Assembly (NCBI GenBank): GCA_004144935.1
Contig: SDZP01000147.1
Span: 1 to 8,238, forward strand
Direction: 5' to 3'
From: Caulobacteraceae bacterium
Lineage (GTDB): Bacteria; Pseudomonadota; Alphaproteobacteria; Caulobacterales; Caulobacteraceae
DNA: 8,238 bases
Below, piece after piece: positions 5,515 through 8,238 of the stretch (position 1 is the first letter of the stretch; each line of letters opens with the position of its first letter). Position numbers and translations under genes: made by a program. Under the pieces are notes generated by a model. The model worked only from the letters and a program-made list of their open reading frames with translations, had not been told where the DNA came from and ran no database searches.

Positions 5515-6769
5515 GCCAGCCGATGTCGGTGCGGTGGAAGCCGCCGGGGAAGTCGATCGTGCCGACCGCAGCATAGGCCAGGTCGCGGGCCTCGTGCAGG
5601 GTCGCCCCCAGGGCGCAGACATTGAGGACGCGGCCGCCGGCCGAGCGCAGGGTGCCGTCCGGGTCCCGCTTCGTGCCGGCATGGAAGACCACGGCCTCGC
5701 CGCCGAAATCGCTGCCGGCCCCGCGGATGACGGCGCCGGTGACCGGCGCCTCGGGGTAGCCGTCGGCGGCCAGGACGACGCAGACGGCGGATTCATCGCG
5801 GAAGGTCGGGCCGCTGAGGCGGGACAGGGTCCCGGTGGCGGTGGCGTGCAGCCACGGCAGGACGTCGTCGGCCAGGCGCAGCATCAGCACCTGGCATTCG
5901 GGGTCGCCGAAGCGGGCGTTGTACTCGACCAGTTTGGGGCCGCTGTCGGTCAGCATCAGCCCGGCGTACAGCACGCCGACATAGGGGCTCCCCTCTGCGG
6001 CCATGCCGCGCACGGTCGGGGCGATCAGCTGGTCGAAGGCCTGTTCCAGCAGGGCGTCGGTGAGGACCGGGGCGGGGCTGTAGGTCCCCATGCCCCCGGT
6101 GTTGGGGCCAAGGTCGCCGTCGTAGGCCCGCTTGTGGTCCTGGGCCTGGCCGAACAGAACGGCGGAGGTTCCGTCGCAGAGGGCGAAGAGGGAGACCTCC
6201 TCGCCGGCCATGAATTCCTCGATGACCACGCGGGCGCCGGACGCGCCGAAGCGGCCGCCCAGCATGTCGACGACGGCGGCGTCGGCTTCGGCGCGGGTTT
6301 CGGCGATGACCACGCCCTTGCCGGCGGCCAGGCCGTCGGCCTTGATCACGAAGGGGGCGGTCAGGGTGTCGAGAAAGCCGGCGGCGGCGTCGGCGGTTTC
6401 GAAGACGCCGTAGGCGGCGGTCGGCAGGCCGTGGCGGGCGCAGAAGTCCTTGGTGAAGGCCTTGGAGGTCTCCAGCCGGGCGGCGGACTGGCTGGCCCCG
6501 AAGCAAGGGATGCCTTCCTTGGCCAGGGCGTCGGCGATGCCGGCTTCCAGGGCGGTCTCCGGACCAACGACGACGAGGTCGGCGGCGATCTCCTTTGCCA
6601 AGGCGACGAGGCCGGTGACGTCGCCCACCTTGATGTCGCGGCACTCGCAGAGCTCGGCGATGCCGGGGTTGCCCGGGGCGGCGACCATCCGGCTCAGCAT
6701 GGGCGACTGGGCGATCTTCCAGGCCAGGGCGTGTTCGCGCCCGCCGGATCCGATGAGAAGGACGTTCAT
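5504..6769 (-). CDS. purD: Phosphoribosylamine--glycine ligase (GAR synthetase)
   Basis: Joins phosphoribosylamine and glycine using ATP to give glycinamide ribonucleotide, the second step of de novo purine synthesis, in the cytoplasm. At 421 residues it is full length for a bacterial PurD. Order of landmarks: N-terminal MNVLLIGSGGREHALAWK (1-18), VVGPETALEAG (67-77), ATP-grasp lysine region FVIKADGLAAGKGVV (140-154), EEFMAGEE (184-191), GPNTGGMGTY (221-230), metal and substrate region VEYNARFGDPECQ (281-293, the family signature), and the C-terminal domain with GGRVLNV (378-384). The ATG at 6769 begins exactly at the conserved N-terminal strand. There is no Shine-Dalgarno upstream, so a leaderless or weakly initiated message is possible. 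It is divergent from pstC across a 210-bp gap. No purine riboswitch was recognised there. Confidence 0.97.
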   Translation of the reverse strand: MNVLLIGSGGREHALAWKIAQSPMLSRMVAAPGNPGIAELCECRDIKVGDVTGLVALAKEIAADLVVVGPETALEAGIADALAKEGIPCFGASQSAARLETSKAFTKDFCARHGLPTAAYGVFETADAAAGFLDTLTAPFVIKADGLAAGKGVVIAETRAEADAAVVDMLGGRFGASGARVVIEEFMAGEEVSLFALCDGTSAVLFGQAQDHKRAYDGDLGPNTGGMGTYSPAPVLTDALLEQAFDQLIAPTVRGMAAEGSPYVGVLYAGLMLTDSGPKLVEYNARFGDPECQVLMLRLADDVLPWLHATATGTLSRLSGPTFRDESAVCVVLAADGYPEAPVTGAVIRGAGSDFGGEAVVFHAGTKRDPDGTLRSAGGRVLNVCALGATLHEARDLAYAAVGTIDFPGGFHRTDIGWRAL

Positions 6770-6846
6770 GAGCGGGCGGTGTGGCGCAAGGCGCCGGGGG
6801 TGGTCAAGGCGGCCCGTCTAATCCGTCGCCCTTCGGGATGCCTCGG

Positions 6847-6870
6847 TCCGAACCCTGGAGAGGGTTCCGA
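6847..6870. other. Inverted repeat between purD and pstC
   Basis: GAACCCT (6850-6856) and AGGGTTC (6861-6867) form a perfect 7-bp stem with a GGAG loop. Beyond one mismatch the stem gains two more pairs (6847-6848 with 6869-6870). It lies about 80 nt upstream of the purD start on the minus strand and just upstream of the Pho box on the plus strand. It could be a protein-binding palindrome or an RNA hairpin in a purD leader. No T-run follows on either strand. Confidence 0.4.
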
Positions 6871-6885
6871 TACTGCCCATCAAGC

Positions 6886-6914
6886 TTGTCACCAAACTGT
6901 CACGCAACTGTCGC
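6886..6914 (+). promoter_or_regulatory. Pho box (PhoB binding site), three tandem repeats
   Basis: Three 7-mers occur at an exact 11-bp period: TTGTCAC (6886-6892), CTGTCAC (6897-6903) and CTGTCGC (6908-6914), separated by CAAA and GCAA. The last two match the classical Pho box of two CTGTCA(T/C) repeats spaced by 4 A/T-rich bases; the first adds a half-site. PhoB dimers bind such direct repeats on one face of the helix and replace a -35 element. Position upstream of pstC makes phosphate-starvation activation very likely. Confidence 0.85.
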
Positions 6915-6923
6915 ACAGGGCCT

Positions 6924-6930
6924 GCATAGG
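6924..6930 (+). promoter_or_regulatory. Putative -10 element of the pstC promoter
   Basis: GCATAGG begins 10 bp after the last Pho-box repeat, the spacing expected between a Pho box and a -10 element at PhoB-activated promoters. Transcription would start near 6936-6938, giving a leader of about 43 nt. The match to a -10 consensus is only partial. Confidence 0.4.
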
Positions 6931-6979
6931 CGCGGCATTGGGAGCCTGCAGCCTCTCCTGCGACTCGTCCGGGCACAGA

Positions 6980-8238
6980 ATGTCTTTCACCCTCGCGCTC
7001 GCCGTCCTGCTGGCCATCTCGGCCGGAGTCTATGTGCTGGGTCGGCGGCGCGCCGTCGCCTCCAGCGCCGGAGAGACGTTGCACAGCCTGCCGGGCTATT
7101 ACGGGACCTGGGTGGCGCTGTGGACCGGGGTCCCGGCCCTGCTGATCCTTGTCCTGTTCCTGACCGCCGGGCCGCGCCTGGGCGAGGCGTTGATCAGCGC
7201 CGACCCGCCGGCCGCGGTCGCCCAGCTGCCTTCCGAAACCGCCCAGGCCTTCTGGAGCGACGCCCAGGCCATCGCTCACGGCAAGACGCCCAGCAATGTC
7301 CAGTGGACGCCCGAGCAGCGCACGGCGCTGGCCGACAAGGCCGAGCAGGCCCGCCAGTTCAACGGGTTCGCCAGCTTCGCGGCGCTCGCCCTGGCCGCCG
7401 TCCTGGCGCTCGGTGGCTTCCTGCTGGCCTGGCCGCGCATCAAGCCGGCCCTGCGGGCCCGCAACCGGGTCGAGGGCTGGATCAATCTGGCGCTGATGGC
7501 CTGCTCTGCCATCGCCGTGCTGACCACCCTGGGGATCGTCGCCAGCCTGCTCTACGAGGCGCTGCGGTTCTTCAGCACGGTGTCGCCGCTCGATTTCCTG
7601 TTCGGCCTGCAGTGGCAGCCGCAGATCGCCATGCGCGAGGACCAGGTGGCGGCCAAGGGCGCCTTCGGAGCCGTGCCGCTGTTCGCCGGCACCTTCCTGG
7701 TGATGATCATCGCCATGTGCGTGGCCGCGCCTGTCGGCCTGTTCTGCGCCATCTACCTGTCGGAATACGCCGGGCGGACCACGCGGGGGGTGATCAAGCC
7801 GCTGCTGGAGATCCTCGCGGGGGTGCCGACCGTGGTCTATGGCTTCTTCGCCGCCCTGACCGTCGGGCCGCTGTTCCGGGGCTTCTTCAACTGGGTCGGC
7901 AGCTGGCTGGCCGAGGGACCGCTGGACCCGCTGGGCCAGTACCTGATGGGGGTGCAGAACGAGATGGCCCTGACCGCCGGGGTGGTGATGGGGATCATGC
8001 TGATCCCCTACATCTCCAGCCTGTCGGACGACATCATCAACGCCGTGCCGCAAAGCCTGCGCGACGGCAGCTTCGCCATGGGCGCCACCAAGTCCGAGAC
8101 GGTGAAGAAGGTGGTGCTGCCCGCCGCCCTGCCGGGCGTCTCAGGCGCGCTCCTGCTGGCCGCCAGCCGGGCCATCGGCGAGACCATGATCGTGACGCTC
8201 GCCGCCGGCCTGCAGGCCAAGCTCACCGCCAACCCGCT
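6980..8238 (+). CDS. pstC: Phosphate ABC transporter permease PstC, long alphaproteobacterial form, 3'-truncated
   Basis: Inner-membrane permease of the high-affinity PstSCAB phosphate importer. The frame stays open for 419 codons to the right edge, so the C-terminus is missing. Hydrophobic segments lie at about 2-21, 44-63, 130-151, 168-190, 236-262, 275-295, 330-348 and 388-408. The core permease domain begins near 165 and contains FGAVPLFAGT (229-238), IYLSEYA (258-264), EILAGVPTVVYGFF (277-290) and LIPYISSLSDD (341-351). The EAA loop that contacts the PstB ATPase is RDGSFAMGATKSETVKKVVLP (361-381), and SRAIGETM (396-403) follows. The roughly 165 residues before the core, with three helices and a hydrophilic stretch (about 65-128), are absent from the E. 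coli protein. The ATG at 6980 has no strong Shine-Dalgarno, but the sequence after it begins directly with a membrane helix. A Pho box lies 66 nt upstream. Confidence 0.95.
   Translation, partial: MSFTLALAVLLAISAGVYVLGRRRAVASSAGETLHSLPGYYGTWVALWTGVPALLILVLFLTAGPRLGEALISADPPAAVAQLPSETAQAFWSDAQAIAHGKTPSNVQWTPEQRTALADKAEQARQFNGFASFAALALAAVLALGGFLLAWPRIKPALRARNRVEGWINLALMACSAIAVLTTLGIVASLLYEALRFFSTVSPLDFLFGLQWQPQIAMREDQVAAKGAFGAVPLFAGTFLVMIIAMCVAAPVGLFCAIYLSEYAGRTTRGVIKPLLEILAGVPTVVYGFFAALTVGPLFRGFFNWVGSWLAEGPLDPLGQYLMGVQNEMALTAGVVMGIMLIPYISSLSDDIINAVPQSLRDGSFAMGATKSETVKKVVLPAALPGVSGALLLAASRAIGETMIVTLAAGLQAKLTANP

Larger units (their letters stand above)
6770..6979. promoter_or_regulatory. Divergent purD-pstC intergenic region
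   Basis: This 210-bp region carries regulation for both genes. The pstC side holds the Pho box and a probable -10. The middle holds a stable hairpin. For purD I see no convincing -35/-10 pair on the minus strand. A GGATTAGA around 6832-6825 is a weak -10 candidate with no clear partner. No small open frame here looks coding. Confidence 0.6.

Noticed and set aside
6818..8053. A 411-codon open frame on the minus strand opposite pstC
   Set aside because: Its translation is rich in Gly, Gln, His and Arg with no domain, and it covers the strongly conserved PstC permease core. It is a by-product of GC-rich third positions.
1..8238. Mobile element, CRISPR array, toxin-antitoxin or phage-defence module
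   Set aside because: No transposase, integrase, terminal repeats, regularly spaced repeats or small toxin-like pairs are seen. The known metabolic genes occupy nearly all of the window.

Overview
This is a GC-rich chromosomal window from an alphaproteobacterium. It most resembles Caulobacterales (Caulobacter, Phenylobacterium or Brevundimonas type). The support is the metX-metW pair, a PstC with a long extra N-terminal membrane domain, a DUF952 gene just upstream of a class 2 pyrD, dense stop/start overlaps, and several genes without a clear Shine-Dalgarno sequence. Every gene is housekeeping or metabolic. I see no mobile element, tRNA, rRNA, CRISPR array or defence system, and I do not think the window holds a new multi-gene system. 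The interesting material is regulatory and architectural.

Layout. (1) Positions 1-1357, minus strand: a SixA-type histidine phosphatase, a DUF952 protein and quinone-type dihydroorotate dehydrogenase (pyrD, cut by the left edge). The first two overlap by 4 nt. The 46-nt DUF952-pyrD gap holds a hairpin that would bury the pyrD ribosome binding site. (2) Positions 1358-1417: a 60-bp divergent promoter region with a near-palindromic TTGACAA usable as a -35 element in both directions. (3) Positions 1418-3968, plus strand: metX, metW and an endonuclease/exonuclease/phosphatase (EEP) family hydrolase, each joined to the next by a 4-nt overlap. (4) Positions 3850-5418, minus strand: a eukaryotic-type phospholipase D whose 3' end overlaps the EEP gene tail-to-tail by 119 bp. 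(5) Positions 5504-6769, minus strand: purD, with a hairpin over its stop codon. (6) Positions 6770-6979: a divergent intergenic region with a hairpin and a three-repeat Pho box. (7) Positions 6980-8238, plus strand: pstC, cut by the right edge and presumably the first gene of a pst operon.

How the genes work together. metX and metW serve methionine biosynthesis: MetX acylates homoserine, and MetW is its usual partner in proteobacteria. The EEP hydrolase and the phospholipase D may both act on phosphodiesters, possibly lipid headgroups, and related families are neighbours in Escherichia coli (ybhP-clsB). pyrD and purD belong to de novo pyrimidine and purine synthesis. pstC is the permease of high-affinity phosphate uptake, and its Pho box indicates PhoB control under phosphate starvation.
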